Assembly (NCBI GenBank): GCA_014075215.1 | Contig: CP046177.1 | Coordinates: forward strand, 1,374,501 to 1,438,500 | Direction: 5' to 3' | DNA: 64,000 bases | DNA from: Flavobacteriaceae bacterium | GTDB lineage: Bacteria > Bacteroidota > Bacteroidia > Flavobacteriales > Flavobacteriaceae | Part shown: in pieces, positions 28,705 to 37,852 of the stretch | Layout of the letters: each line of letters begins with the position of its first letter | Numbering within the stretch: position 1 is the first letter of the stretch | Program-made: the position numbers and the translations under genes | Notes under the pieces: model-generated | Seen by the model: the letters and a program-made list of their open reading frames with translations, nothing else | Told to the model about the DNA's origin: nothing | The model's database searches: none

Positions 28705-29253
28705 ATGGATAGTTTTTTAGCAGAAATCCGAATATTTGCAGGGAATTTTGCTCCGAGGTTTTGGGAGTTTTGCAACGGCCAGTTATGGTCGATTAGTCAA
28801 AATGAAGCACTATTTTCAATCTTAGGCACCATTTATGGGGGTGATGGCAGAACCACTTTTGCATTGCCCGATTTAAGATCCAGAGTCCCTGTGTGTACCG
28901 GTACCGGCACGGGCTTAAACAATGTACCATTAGGATCCAGTTATGGCTCCGAATCCGTAGTTTTGACTGTTGATCATCTACCCTCACATACCCATTCGGT
29001 TTCAGCTACGGTTGCTCCGCTATGTAACAGTGGTAGCCCGGAAGATAGTGATAACCCGCAAGGAAATTTTTTGTCGAGTACATCCCCCAATGACTATTTT
29101 GCAAATTCTGCAAATGCACAAATGGGAGAATCGCCGGTTTCAGTCACTATAGAACCTGCTGAGGGAAAATATTTTCCAATTGATATCAGGCAGCCCTCGT
29201 TAGGTCTTAATTATATTATCTGTACATCTGGAATATATCCTTCCCGAACCTAA
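28705..29253 (+). CDS. phage tail collar domain protein (microcystin-dependent-protein-like)
   Basis: 182 residues. The N-terminal tail-collar domain is typical: AEIRIFAGNFAPRFWEFCNG, SQNEALFSILGTIYGGDG, TTFALPDLRSRVPVCTGTG. A GxHTH-like motif lies mid-protein (VDHLPSHTHSVSATV), and the C-terminus NYIICTSGIYPS matches stand-alone bacterial members. No other phage structural genes are near. Such single genes, often in groups, occur in many bacteria; their biological role is unsettled. It has no signal peptide. The next gene is a T9SS-exported protein, 302 nt on, which may or may not be related. Confidence 0.85.
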   Translation: MDSFLAEIRIFAGNFAPRFWEFCNGQLWSISQNEALFSILGTIYGGDGRTTFALPDLRSRVPVCTGTGTGLNNVPLGSSYGSESVVLTVDHLPSHTHSVSATVAPLCNSGSPEDSDNPQGNFLSSTSPNDYFANSANAQMGESPVSVTIEPAEGKYFPIDIRQPSLGLNYIICTSGIYPSRT

Positions 29254-29301
29254 TATCATAGTGTTGAAAGTTTCAAGGTTGTTGAAAGACACTCTTTGAA
29301 T

Positions 29302-29477
29302 CCAGTGAAGTTCATTACGGAAGGTGTAATACAGTTTAAAGTTTAAAAGTTCTAAGTTAAAAGTGCAATTGAATCCTTATTAATACTGAGAAAATGACAG
29401 TTTTTTAGTGAGTAAAATAAAAGTTAACAGGGTATACATTGAATGTTGGTATCTCATCTCATAATGAACTTCACTGG
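29302..29477. repeat. 176-bp element with 16-bp perfect inverted ends
   Basis: CCAGTGAAGTTCATTA at 29302-29317 and its exact inverse TAATGAACTTCACTGG at 29462-29477. No open frame between and no target duplication seen. It could be a non-autonomous transposon. It occupies most of the spacer before the T9SS cargo gene. Confidence 0.6.
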
Positions 29478-29555
29478 CTTGTATCATTGTATTTTATACT
29501 ACCCTCCCAGTAATTATTAAAAATAATTTCTTTACAACCACCCAAATAATATATC

Positions 29556-32171
29556 ATGAAGAAACAGATATTGTTTATTTTTATCCAGTTGGCAGTACTC
29601 ACCGGATATGCCCAAACGACTCTCTACAGCGAAAGCTTTGAAGCGGCACCCAGTGGTACTACCTATACCGTACAACCTTCATTTTTTAATGACTTAGGAC
29701 AAGATTACCTTATAAGAGCAACCCCTGCAACTGCTGCTGCCTGGACAACGTCAACATATACCGGGCAAAATGGTTCGAATATTCTTGCCATAGAAGATGT
29801 AGATGGTTCCGGAGGACCTTGCGATCAGGAAGCATGTTTACTGACAGGAGATAGTAGTATTCCCAATCCGCCTGCCAGAACCGATGTGGAAATTGCACAG
29901 ATTACTACGGCTTCTATTACTATCAGTTCTCATACACTGACCTCGTTAAAGCTATTGATAGGAGCAACAGGATCTAGCTATGAGCTTTATAATGAAACAA
30001 CTGCTAGACCGGATTATGTACAAATCACTTATTCGGTAGATGGGGGAGCGTATCAGCAACTAGGCCTTTTTACGGGTAATGGTTCAGGGCAATTGAGTCA
30101 GGATACCAATGGTGATGATATTGGTGATGGTACTGCACTTGGAGTAGCATTAACAGAGTTTACTTTTGATATCAGTGGGATTTCGGGAAGTACCCTGCAA
30201 ATCAAGATCAATATTTCTTCTAATGCAGGTAACGAAGAGATTGCCATAGATAACTTACGTGTAGAAGGAAATGCTACCACTTCTACCCCAACAGTTGCTT
30301 CCACTGCAGCATCTAATATATACGGAACCAGTGCTGTTTTGGGTGGTAATGTTACTGCAGACGGAGGTGCTTCGGTAACCACAAGAGGAGTGGTATATGC
30401 GGTAACTGCTACCAATGCAAACCCGGTTATTGGCGGTACCGGAGTAACGACAGATACAAACGGATCGGGTACGGGAACTTTTTCGGAAACGATTTCGGGC
30501 TTGTCATTGAATACTCAATATTCATTTAGAGCATATGCAACCAACAGCCAGGGAACGAGCTACGGAAATGCTCTTATCTTTACTACAGATGCCATAGATA
30601 CCAATGTGTTTACCGGTACCACAAACTCCGATTGGGCTACGGCCGGCAACTGGAGCTTAAACTCAGTACCCACCGGCTCACAAAATGTAGTGATAAATAA
30701 TGTGACAAACGACCCTGTTATCAGTACTACTACAGGAGCAACTGTAAATAACCTGACAGTAGGTGCAGCCGGTAGCTTAACGGTAAACTCAAATGCTAGT
30801 CATAGAGGGTCGTTAATCGTGAATGGTACTGCCACCGGAAATATTATTTACAAACGGTTTATAGATGATGCGAACTGGCATTTGGTAGCTGCTCCCGTAA
30901 CTTCACAGGGTATTAATGATTTTGCAACCAATGTAAATGGTACCAATGCTATTAGAACTAACGGTAGTAATGAATATGCAATTGGAACCTATGATAACAC
31001 ATTAGGAGTAGGAAATCGCTGGGTGTATTATTCGACAACTACAGCACCGGGTGCAGGTAATTTTGTGAGTGGTCAAGGATATTCATTTAGCAGGTCTGCT
31101 GCAGGAGAGTTTACATTTGAAGGCACTATGGCTACTTCAAATGTTATAGCCCCATTGTCAACAGCTAGCGGTACTCACTATTGGAGTTGTATAGGAAATC
31201 CGTATCCTTCGTATTTACCGGCAAATAACAATGCGAATGCCACCACCAATGTTTTAGGAGAAAATATGAGCGCTCTGCATGCGGAGCATACAGCTTTGTA
31301 TATATGGAACGGCTCAGCGTATACGACAGTTAACCATATATCTTCTGCATTTCAGCTGGCACCGGGACAAGCTTTTGTGGTTAGAACCAGAGACGCCAGT
31401 GAAAATTTTACATTTTCCGAAAGCATTCAAAACCATCAATCGGGGCTGGGTCTTTCTTCCAGAACATCGAATAATACTATCATTCCTGCCATCGAGGTAC
31501 ATTTGTCTAATGGTACGTTAGATAAAGTTACTACGCTTAAGTATTCGGAAAATACCACTACCGGCCTGGACGTAGGATACGATGCAGGTGCTTTTGAAGC
31601 CGGTTCCACAGGTTTGTCCATAAATACACACCTGGTGAGCGATAACAGGGGAGTGGATTTTATGTTGCAATGCTTACCCGATACTGACTATGAAACTATA
31701 GTTGTTCCGCTATCCGTAAAGGCTTCCGAAAATGAAACCCTGACGTTTAGCACCGTAGCGGATAATTTGCCCGAAGGTATTGATGTATACCTGCAAGATC
31801 TGGCAAACCATACCGTACAAAAAATAAATGATGATTCTTATGAAGTTACGTTAACCGATGCCATAAGCGGAGCAGGCCGTTTTTACTTACATACGGCGCA
31901 AAGCACGCTGAGTATAGAAAAAGGTTTATTAGAATATGTAGACCTGTATAAAACGGCTAATCGTACTCTCAGAGTTACCGGTTTGGTGCATCAGGGAACT
32001 GCCAGTCTTAAGGTATATACAATTTCCGGAAGAAAAGTTTTTGTACATCATTTTGATACCCGAAATCTGGTTCACGATGTTCCATTACCTGATGATCTTA
32101 AAAGAGGAATATATTTTGTTCAGGTGATTTCCGGTAATGAAAAGCATACGAAAAAAATAATTATAGAGTAA
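29556..32171 (+). CDS. secreted protein with type IX (type A) C-terminal sorting domain
   Basis: 871 residues. Signal peptide MKKQILFIFIQLAVLTGYAQ. A jellyroll-like region (TLYSESFEAAPSG to EEIAIDNLRVEG) lies at ~20-245. A fibronectin-III-like repeat of the type TRGVVYAVT..NPVIGGTGV..SFRAYATNSQGTSYGN lies at ~250-345. Then a beta-rich domain (WATAGNWSLNSVPTGSQNVV, HRGSLIVNG). The last ~75 residues (LRVTGLVHQGTASLKVYTIS, RGIYFVQVISGNEKHTKKII) are a T9SS type A sorting domain. Made in the cytoplasm, exported by Sec, then crosses the outer membrane through the T9SS and is processed by PorU. Function unknown; probably adhesive or surface-associated. Confidence 0.88.
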   Translation: MKKQILFIFIQLAVLTGYAQTTLYSESFEAAPSGTTYTVQPSFFNDLGQDYLIRATPATAAAWTTSTYTGQNGSNILAIEDVDGSGGPCDQEACLLTGDSSIPNPPARTDVEIAQITTASITISSHTLTSLKLLIGATGSSYELYNETTARPDYVQITYSVDGGAYQQLGLFTGNGSGQLSQDTNGDDIGDGTALGVALTEFTFDISGISGSTLQIKINISSNAGNEEIAIDNLRVEGNATTSTPTVASTAASNIYGTSAVLGGNVTADGGASVTTRGVVYAVTATNANPVIGGTGVTTDTNGSGTGTFSETISGLSLNTQYSFRAYATNSQGTSYGNALIFTTDAIDTNVFTGTTNSDWATAGNWSLNSVPTGSQNVVINNVTNDPVISTTTGATVNNLTVGAAGSLTVNSNASHRGSLIVNGTATGNIIYKRFIDDANWHLVAAPVTSQGINDFATNVNGTNAIRTNGSNEYAIGTYDNTLGVGNRWVYYSTTTAPGAGNFVSGQGYSFSRSAAGEFTFEGTMATSNVIAPLSTASGTHYWSCIGNPYPSYLPANNNANATTNVLGENMSALHAEHTALYIWNGSAYTTVNHISSAFQLAPGQAFVVRTRDASENFTFSESIQNHQSGLGLSSRTSNNTIIPAIEVHLSNGTLDKVTTLKYSENTTTGLDVGYDAGAFEAGSTGLSINTHLVSDNRGVDFMLQCLPDTDYETIVVPLSVKASENETLTFSTVADNLPEGIDVYLQDLANHTVQKINDDSYEVTLTDAISGAGRFYLHTAQSTLSIEKGLLEYVDLYKTANRTLRVTGLVHQGTASLKVYTISGRKVFVHHFDTRNLVHDVPLPDDLKRGIYFVQVISGNEKHTKKIIIE

Positions 32172-32991
32172 AGAAGGTATAGAATAATATATACTGATAA
32201 GATCAAAAGTAAAAGACAACAAAAGAAGGAGTTCACGCAAAAACCTTGTCGATGTTTAGAGAAATTATGATAAGAGGGTAGCTTTACTACTAACAGGGGT
32301 ACTGTTTTTAGTTTTCGAAGGTATGAGTTGCAAAAGGCAAATAATCTCGGGACAGGGTTTTCATTATTTAAGGGTAGTTAAAAGTTTCAAGTTGGAAAGC
32401 TTGTAAGCACGTAACGAAAAGTTGGATAAAATCGACTTGGTTTTTAGAAACGCTCTTAAAAACAGTATGGTACTAATTACCGGGGCTATCTACAATTGCA
32501 AACCCTGTCAGTATAGATTATTCATTACATAGTTACGATGCAATTAAAGCCTATATAAGCGGGTCAGCCTCAAACGGTAACGTATTAAACTCATATTGCC
32601 ATAAAGAATGTATTATTTCACTTGATAGTACATCTTTTTTGGTATCGTGACATTTTTTTGGAAAATATCTGCTTATTGGGCTTGCTACCTTTAAACGATA
32701 TAAAAATTTATTTTACCGATATTTTTTCATAATATGTCGAATGGACTTCACAGTGAAGCAACGATCAGACTATTTTTGGGGTAATATTAGTTTTGGGGGT
32801 TCGGCTAATACCGTTTTGAGTGTAAAAGTTCCGAGCTTAAAGTTTGCTTAACGAACCGTGGATACCGGAAAACCGGTTTCATTTTTTGAGTAAACCGAAT
32901 AGTTTGGATCAGACAAAACTTATTTCAGTAACTGCAAAACACTTTGAAAACAATATTTTTTGGTTAGAAAAACAATTAAAATAGTATTCGT
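32172..32991. other. 820-nt stretch without recognisable genes
   Basis: Six-frame reading gives only short, stop-rich frames. A small hairpin (ACCGG-4 nt-CCGGT) occurs near 32865. It may be decayed coding sequence between two accessory genes, but I cannot support any call. Confidence 0.4.
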
Positions 32992-33450
32992 ATGGGAATA
33001 GGGGTCATCATCATCTTTCGTAACAATGAAAAAGAGATAAGTGAAATTAAATTTGTTGAATCTTTAGATCAAATAACAAATTTAAAACTGTGTTTTGTAA
33101 ACAATGGAAGTAGCGATGATACATTTGATCTGTTAAAATCAATTCAAATAAAAAGTACATCGGATATTGCCATATTGGATGTTAAGAAAAAGAAAAAGCC
33201 GGAAGCAGCCATAAGAATCGGGGCAAGGTATTTTTATAATATCCAGGAGTTTAAGCATATCGGTTATATCAATGCTTGTGAGTTTAGTGATTTTGACAAG
33301 TTACACCAGGTACTTATAACAACATATGCCAGCACTGATCTTTTAATTGATATTCATACAAATACACGAAGAGTAAGGCAGAACCTGTTTAAGAATTTAT
33401 TTTCCGTAGTAGATTTTTTAAAGCGTATTCATACGGATCCTTTAGATTAG
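32992..33450 (+). pseudogene. family 2 glycosyltransferase-like protein, 3' end cut by IS110
   Basis: 152 codons from ATG 32992. The N-terminus resembles a GT2 nucleotide-binding fold: IGVIIIFRNNEKEI, LCFVNNGSSDDTFDLLKSI, then the charged run DVKKKKKPEAAIRIGARYFYN and GYINACEFSDFDKLHQVLIT. The catalytic DxD is not obvious. The last codons (after HTD) come from the left end of IS110 copy 1, so the gene is truncated. Past the IS a short open reading continues to the MITE at 34835, but the original tail cannot be reconstructed with certainty. Probably inactive. Confidence 0.6.
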
Positions 33451-33561
33451 CAAATAGAAATAATTACTTAAAATAAAAACATAATAGTTATGATGAAATT
33501 TCTTTTTTTGCTTCTTTTTTTCTTTGTTAATAACTCTTATTTTGTTGATAACCAAAAACAC

Positions 33562-33701
33562 AAAAGAACGGAGTGAACTTTAGCGGCCAGCTAGCTTTTT
33601 AGAGCCATCCCCCGTATTAGTCTCCGTTCTTTTTAAAAGTTACTTAGAACCATATAGAATTTCAGTTTCTGCCCTTATTAAAGGTCTTAGTTTAAGTAAC
33701 T
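33562..33701 (+). ncRNA. candidate IS110 bridge RNA, copy 1
   Basis: Two consecutive hairpins in the IS110 left non-coding region. Hairpin 1 has a perfect 12-bp stem AAAAGAACGGAG/CTCCGTTCTTTT (33562-33573 with 33622-33633) and a 48-nt loop. Hairpin 2 has a 9-bp stem AGTTACTTA/TAAGTAACT (33638-33646 with 33693-33701). Loop 1 contains CCCCGTATT (33610-33618), the exact complement of the element's last nine bases AATACGGGG (34767-34775). Loop 2 contains TAAAGG, complementary to CCTTTA near the left end. IS110 elements are known to encode bridge RNAs whose loops pair with donor and target DNA. Boundaries and guide assignment are inference. Confidence 0.6.
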
Positions 33702-33726
33702 ATTATTAATATCTAATTACAAAATT

Positions 33727-34722
33727 ATGAAAACAAATGAAATTATCGGAATCGATGTCAGTAAATTATTAATTGATGTTTGTATCTATTCTAAACAAAT
33801 TGTTCAACAGTTTGAGAACAGTAAATCTGGATTTAAATTAATGCTAAAGTGGAGTTTTAAAAATTCGTCTTTCTCTAAAGAAGAAACCATGTTTGTATTT
33901 GAACATACAGGAATGTACTCTCATTTATTATCTGTGTCTTTAACTGAACAAAAATTATCTTTTTTCATAGCTTCTGGTTTAGAAATTAAAAGATCTATTG
34001 GTATTGCTCGTGGAAAGGATGACCAAATTGATGCCAAACGCATTGCTCTATATGGGTATCGATTAAAAGAAGAACTTAAACCCAGTAAGCTACCTAAAAG
34101 AAGTATATTACAACTAAAAAGTCTCTTATCTTTAAGGACAAAACTTAACAAACAAAGAGCTGGTTTTAAAGTTACTTTGAAAGAACAAAAAAGAATTTAT
34201 AAAGCAAAAGAGTATAAAATAATCTTTGACGTTCAACAAAAAATGATTGCAGAACTAACCAAACAAATACACAAGATTAATACTCAAATGCAAGCTATTA
34301 TTGACCAAAATATAATGTTAAAAGAAACCTATAAACTTGTTACTAGTGTTAAAGGTATAGGAATGCAAACTGCTATAATGATGATTGTGTTTACTGACAA
34401 TTTTTCAAAATTTGAAAACTGGAGAAAGTTTGCCTCTTATTGTGGTGTTGCTCCTTTTCCTTACCAATCTGGAACTAGTATTAAAGGACGTACAAAAGTC
34501 TCTCATTTGGCTAATAAAAAATTGAAAGCAATTATTAATATGTGCGCTATTTCTGCTATACAACATAACCCAGAAATGAAATTATACTATCATAAAAGAA
34601 TAAAACAAGGCAAAAGTAAAATGAGTACCGTTAACATTATTAGAAACAAATTAATAGCAAGAGTGTTTGCCGTTGTCAAACGACAAACACCCTATGTAGA
34701 TACTTTTAAATTTGCTGCATAA
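33727..34722 (+). CDS. IS110-family transposase, copy 1
   Basis: 331 residues. N-terminal RuvC-like DEDD domain with IIGIDVSKLLIDVCIY (first acidic residue Asp10), VFEHTGMYSHLL (Glu ~60) and GKDDQIDAKRIALYGY (the Asp pair near 102-105). A coiled-coil linker follows, then the C-terminal Tnp_20 domain with VKGIGMQTAIMMI, YCGVAPFPYQSGTSIKGR (catalytic Ser) and RNKLIARVFAVVKRQTPYV. Identical in sequence to the copy at 51862, so transposition was recent. Both copies appear intact and potentially active. Confidence 0.95.
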   Translation: MKTNEIIGIDVSKLLIDVCIYSKQIVQQFENSKSGFKLMLKWSFKNSSFSKEETMFVFEHTGMYSHLLSVSLTEQKLSFFIASGLEIKRSIGIARGKDDQIDAKRIALYGYRLKEELKPSKLPKRSILQLKSLLSLRTKLNKQRAGFKVTLKEQKRIYKAKEYKIIFDVQQKMIAELTKQIHKINTQMQAIIDQNIMLKETYKLVTSVKGIGMQTAIMMIVFTDNFSKFENWRKFASYCGVAPFPYQSGTSIKGRTKVSHLANKKLKAIINMCAISAIQHNPEMKLYYHKRIKQGKSKMSTVNIIRNKLIARVFAVVKRQTPYVDTFKFAA

Positions 34723-34834
34723 ATTAGTAAAAATAATATCTCAACTTTTACTTGTTTTTATCATAGAATACGGGGGTATGCAAAATTATGTTACTTTATC
34801 CTGCTCTTATTTTAATTTGTAAAAGTATTTACAG

Positions 34835-34996
34835 GAGACCTTTGCAAAATAGTGATATGTTCCGTATTGAAATTGATTTGACTTCAAATTTCTTCCTTCT
34901 CGAAAATTTTAAATCCTCAAAACCAATAGGTTATTCCGGTTGAAAATTTTCCTCGGGTGTCGAACTTTTTTGCCAAATCAATTCTGCAAAGGTCTC
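34835..34996 (+). mobile_element. MITE family A, copy 2 (162 bp)
   Basis: Inverted ends GAGACCTTTGCA and TGCAAAGGTCTC, flanked by a 5-bp target duplication TACAG (34830-34834 and 34997-35001). Same length as copy 1, reverse orientation, highly similar throughout. Its last base forms part of the stop codon of the neighbouring aminotransferase gene: removal changes that stop from TAG to TAA without altering the protein. Confidence 0.87.
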
Positions 34997-36183
34997 TACA
35001 GATTGTTTTCTATAGCATGCAACACCTTATTAATAATAGCACATCCATTTCGGATTTCATCATCGGAAATGGTAAGAGGCGGAGTAATTCTTACAGCAGT
35101 ACTGTCAAAAAGTAAGAAAAATAACAGCAATCCTTCCTCTAAACATCGGTAAACTATTTCGGTAGCAATTTTAGAAGTTTCTGCTATCATGGCCAGCATC
35201 AATCCTTTTCCTCTGATCTCTTTTATCAGAGGGTGATGTAATAAACTCCTGATCAACTGTTCTTTTCCTAATGTTTCCGCAATTAGGTTAGATTGTGTGA
35301 TTTCTCTTAAGGCAACCAAACCTGCAGCTGCTACTACAGGATGTCCTCCAAAGGTGGTAATATGTCCCAGTTTTGGGTTTTCTTTTAGTATGCTCATCAT
35401 ATCATGATTGGCAATAAAAGCTCCAATGGGCATTCCTCCGCCCAAGCCTTTTCCGGTGATGATGATATCCGGAGTTATATGGTAGTTTTCAAAGCCCCAA
35501 AAAGTACCGGTTCTGCCGATTCCGGTTTGAATTTCATCTAAAATGAATAATGCACCCACTTCATGACACCGTTCTTTTACTTTTTTCAAATACTCATTTT
35601 TGGGCACAATAAAACCGGCTCCCCCCTGGATAGTTTCGAGAATTACTGCTGCAGTCTTAGATGTAATTTTATCAATATCGGATTCGTTGTTGTATTCCAT
35701 AAAACGAACTCCGGGAATTAAAGGCCTGAAAGCACTATTTTGCTGCTCCGCACCGGAAACGCTCATCGCTCCTTGTGTATTTCCATGATAGGAGTTTTTA
35801 GTTGAGATGATCTCTGTTCTTTGGGTATATCGTTTTGCTAATTTTAACGCGCCTTCCGTGGCTTCGGTTCCGGAGTTGGTCAGGTAGACCACAGATAAGG
35901 GTTCCGGTAATGTTGCAGCTAATGCTTTACAAAGATCTGCCTGAGGTTTCTGAACAAACTCACCATATACCATTACGTGCATATAATCCTCTAATTGTCT
36001 TTTTACGGCTTTTACTATTTCCGGGTGATTATGTCCCAGATTATTTACGGAAACTCCGGCGATAAAATCCAGGTATTTTTTGCCCGCCGTGTCATAGATA
36101 TAACTTCCTTTTGCCCGGGAAACTTCCAAAGAGAGCGGAGAAGATGATGTTTGTGCCTGGTATTTTAGAAAATCAACTTTCAT
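34996..36183 (-). CDS. class III PLP-dependent aminotransferase (acetylornithine/aspartate-aminotransferase family)
   Basis: 395 residues. PLP-binding features: TNSGTEATEGALKLAKRYT (~100-118), YHGNTQGAMS (~133), FILDEIQTGIGRTGTFWG (~215), and the Schiff-base Lys in IITGKGLGGGMPIGAF (~250). The C-terminus has VRITPPLTISDDEI. Family members transaminate acetylornithine, ornithine, 4-aminobutyrate or related amines. In Flavobacteriaceae this member precedes an OstA-like gene and purA, as here, outside an arg operon, so the ArgD function is not assured. The C-terminal stop overlaps the MITE end but the protein is intact. It starts 5 nt after ostA-like. Confidence 0.9.
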   Translation of the reverse strand: MKVDFLKYQAQTSSSPLSLEVSRAKGSYIYDTAGKKYLDFIAGVSVNNLGHNHPEIVKAVKRQLEDYMHVMVYGEFVQKPQADLCKALAATLPEPLSVVYLTNSGTEATEGALKLAKRYTQRTEIISTKNSYHGNTQGAMSVSGAEQQNSAFRPLIPGVRFMEYNNESDIDKITSKTAAVILETIQGGAGFIVPKNEYLKKVKERCHEVGALFILDEIQTGIGRTGTFWGFENYHITPDIIITGKGLGGGMPIGAFIANHDMMSILKENPKLGHITTFGGHPVVAAAGLVALREITQSNLIAETLGKEQLIRSLLHHPLIKEIRGKGLMLAMIAETSKIATEIVYRCLEEGLLLFFLLFDSTAVRITPPLTISDDEIRNGCAIINKVLHAIENNL

Positions 36184-36188
36184 GAAAG

Positions 36189-37814
36189 CTAATTTTTTAT
36201 GATCTCGCCATCTTCTACCTTATTTTTAGTACTTTCTTTTTGTATCAGCGAATTTTCTTTTAGAGAAGTAGGGTTGATACGGTTTTTTTTGGGAACTGTT
36301 TTTCCTTTTATAAAAATATCTTCCATAACTTTAGGTTGTTCCTCTTCGCGCCAAACAAATCCGCGTAGTTTTTTATCATCAACGGGAAATTGAGACGGAG
36401 GATAGGTTTTTCCGTCCGATTGTTTGATACATTTAATAGCATCTATTTTATTATTTTTTATTTCAAATTCAATATTGCTGCAATATTGTTTTGTAATGGT
36501 CTCCAGGACTCCCTTTTCATTGCGATTGTGGTTGACAGCTTCTCCGTTTCCTTTTACCAGTAATGTTCTTAGCTTATTTTTTATAAACTTACCATACATA
36601 TTCCGACCTTTGATTTGATTGAAATGATGAGGATCTATAGAGTCTTTTTGAATGATAAACGAGTTGTTCAAAACTTTTAACGAATCTAATTTTTCGGTCA
36701 CTTTATCTGTTAACAATAGTATACTATCTCCGGTAATTTGATTTTTTTCAGACCATAAAACCGGGTTGTAGAACATTTTGGTAATTCCGGTAAGTTCATC
36801 GGTATGTAATGAATCGCATTTGCCTTGTAAATCGGTTTTAAAGATTTTTACGTTATGATACGTCCTTATGATTCGTTCTTTTTGTTTACCGGTTACCAAT
36901 AGAGTATCACCGTGAATATACATAGAATCTTTTTCTATAACCGATATGGCTACCGCTCGTTTTATAATAAATATGGAATCTTTTTGCTGAAACAATTCGG
37001 CATAGTTCCCTTTGGCAACAAAATTTTGCACGGTATCTGTTATTTTGATATTGCGGGTTGCCGAAGCAAAACCGCTGGGTTTGTCATAATACAAACTATC
37101 CCCTTGAATAATCCTGTCTTTTAAAAATAGTTTTGCATTTTTTACAAAATGGGAAATGTCTGTTTTGGTATTGTAAAACCCTCTTTCACAATATATCTTA
37201 TTTCCTTCTTTTTTTCCGGTAATAGTAGAGGGGCCATATAGATAGGCATGACCAAATTCCGTATAATAATCCAGGTGATGTGATGTGATAAGATTTTCCG
37301 GATTGTCAATGGTTACGGCACTTGTTGCGGTAAACTTTTTTTGCTCGAGCAGATAGGTGCCTTTTTTGCTTTTTAACGTATTGGTCTGATCTCTGATCGT
37401 TGCAAAATCCTCGTAAAATAATTTTTGTTGCTTTCTGTCAAAATATAAAGTGTCCGTAGTAAGGGTCATTACCGGATCTCTTAATACCACATTTCCCCAG
37501 GATAGCGATTGTTTGGCATTTGCATCATAATCTACATAATCACTGGTTTGAATGATGGTATCTCCCTGGTTGATAACAACACTGCCATAGGCTTTAAAAA
37601 AATTACGTTCCTTATAAAATAAAGCACTGTTACAGTTTAAGATAGCTCCTTCGTGTTTTATTTTTACATTACCGGTTAAGATAATTGCTCCCGGAAATTT
37701 TTCTTCATTTGCACTGCTAATTTTTGCATTCAATATTTTGATTCTCTTACTCTTACTTTGAGAAAATCCTAAAGTTGCAATGATTAGAAAAGTGATGGTG
37801 AAAATTTTTCTCAA
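36189..37814 (-). CDS. OstA-like organic-solvent-tolerance/LPS-transport domain protein
   Basis: 541 residues with signal peptide MRKIFTITFLIIATLGFSQ. Tandem OstA (LptA/LptD-N-like) beta-jellyroll repeats follow, with the recurring pattern of KADSLYYD/GDSLYYDKPSGFAS, TLYFDRKQQKLFYED and HLDYYTEFGHAYLYG. These periplasmic beta-taco domains bind lipopolysaccharide and form the bridge between membranes, so a role in LPS transport is likely. The basic C-terminal tail after WREEEQPKVMEDIFIKGK is of low complexity. The frame has no ATG near the signal; TTG 37814 is used. Between the aminotransferase and purA in one minus-strand run. Confidence 0.85.
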   Translation of the reverse strand: MRKIFTITFLIIATLGFSQSKSKRIKILNAKISSANEEKFPGAIILTGNVKIKHEGAILNCNSALFYKERNFFKAYGSVVINQGDTIIQTSDYVDYDANAKQSLSWGNVVLRDPVMTLTTDTLYFDRKQQKLFYEDFATIRDQTNTLKSKKGTYLLEQKKFTATSAVTIDNPENLITSHHLDYYTEFGHAYLYGPSTITGKKEGNKIYCERGFYNTKTDISHFVKNAKLFLKDRIIQGDSLYYDKPSGFASATRNIKITDTVQNFVAKGNYAELFQQKDSIFIIKRAVAISVIEKDSMYIHGDTLLVTGKQKERIIRTYHNVKIFKTDLQGKCDSLHTDELTGITKMFYNPVLWSEKNQITGDSILLLTDKVTEKLDSLKVLNNSFIIQKDSIDPHHFNQIKGRNMYGKFIKNKLRTLLVKGNGEAVNHNRNEKGVLETITKQYCSNIEFEIKNNKIDAIKCIKQSDGKTYPPSQFPVDDKKLRGFVWREEEQPKVMEDIFIKGKTVPKKNRINPTSLKENSLIQKESTKNKVEDGEIIKN

Positions 37815-37852
37815 AAGATTGTTTTTAAACTATATGGACAATGATCATGCCT

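Larger units (their letters stand above)
33437..34775 (+). mobile_element. IS110-family insertion sequence, copy 1
   Basis: A 1339-bp segment also present at 51572-52910; the encoded proteins are identical and the flanks differ completely, which defines the ends to within 2-3 bp. No inverted ends, as usual for IS110. There are ~288 nt of non-coding DNA before the transposase and ~53 nt after it: the arrangement of the IS110 group, in which the ncRNA is upstream. It interrupts the glycosyltransferase-like gene. Confidence 0.92.

Noticed and set aside
28705..29253. Prophage assignment for the tail-collar gene
   Set aside because: No capsid, terminase, portal, integrase or lysis genes nearby.
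32172..32991. Possible gene between the T9SS cargo gene and the glycosyltransferase-like gene
   Set aside because: All frames are full of stops and no conserved motif was seen; left as an empty spacer.
34940..35152. Plus-strand open frame across the MITE and aminotransferase end
   Set aside because: Antisense to a well-conserved aminotransferase C-terminus; partly made of MITE sequence.
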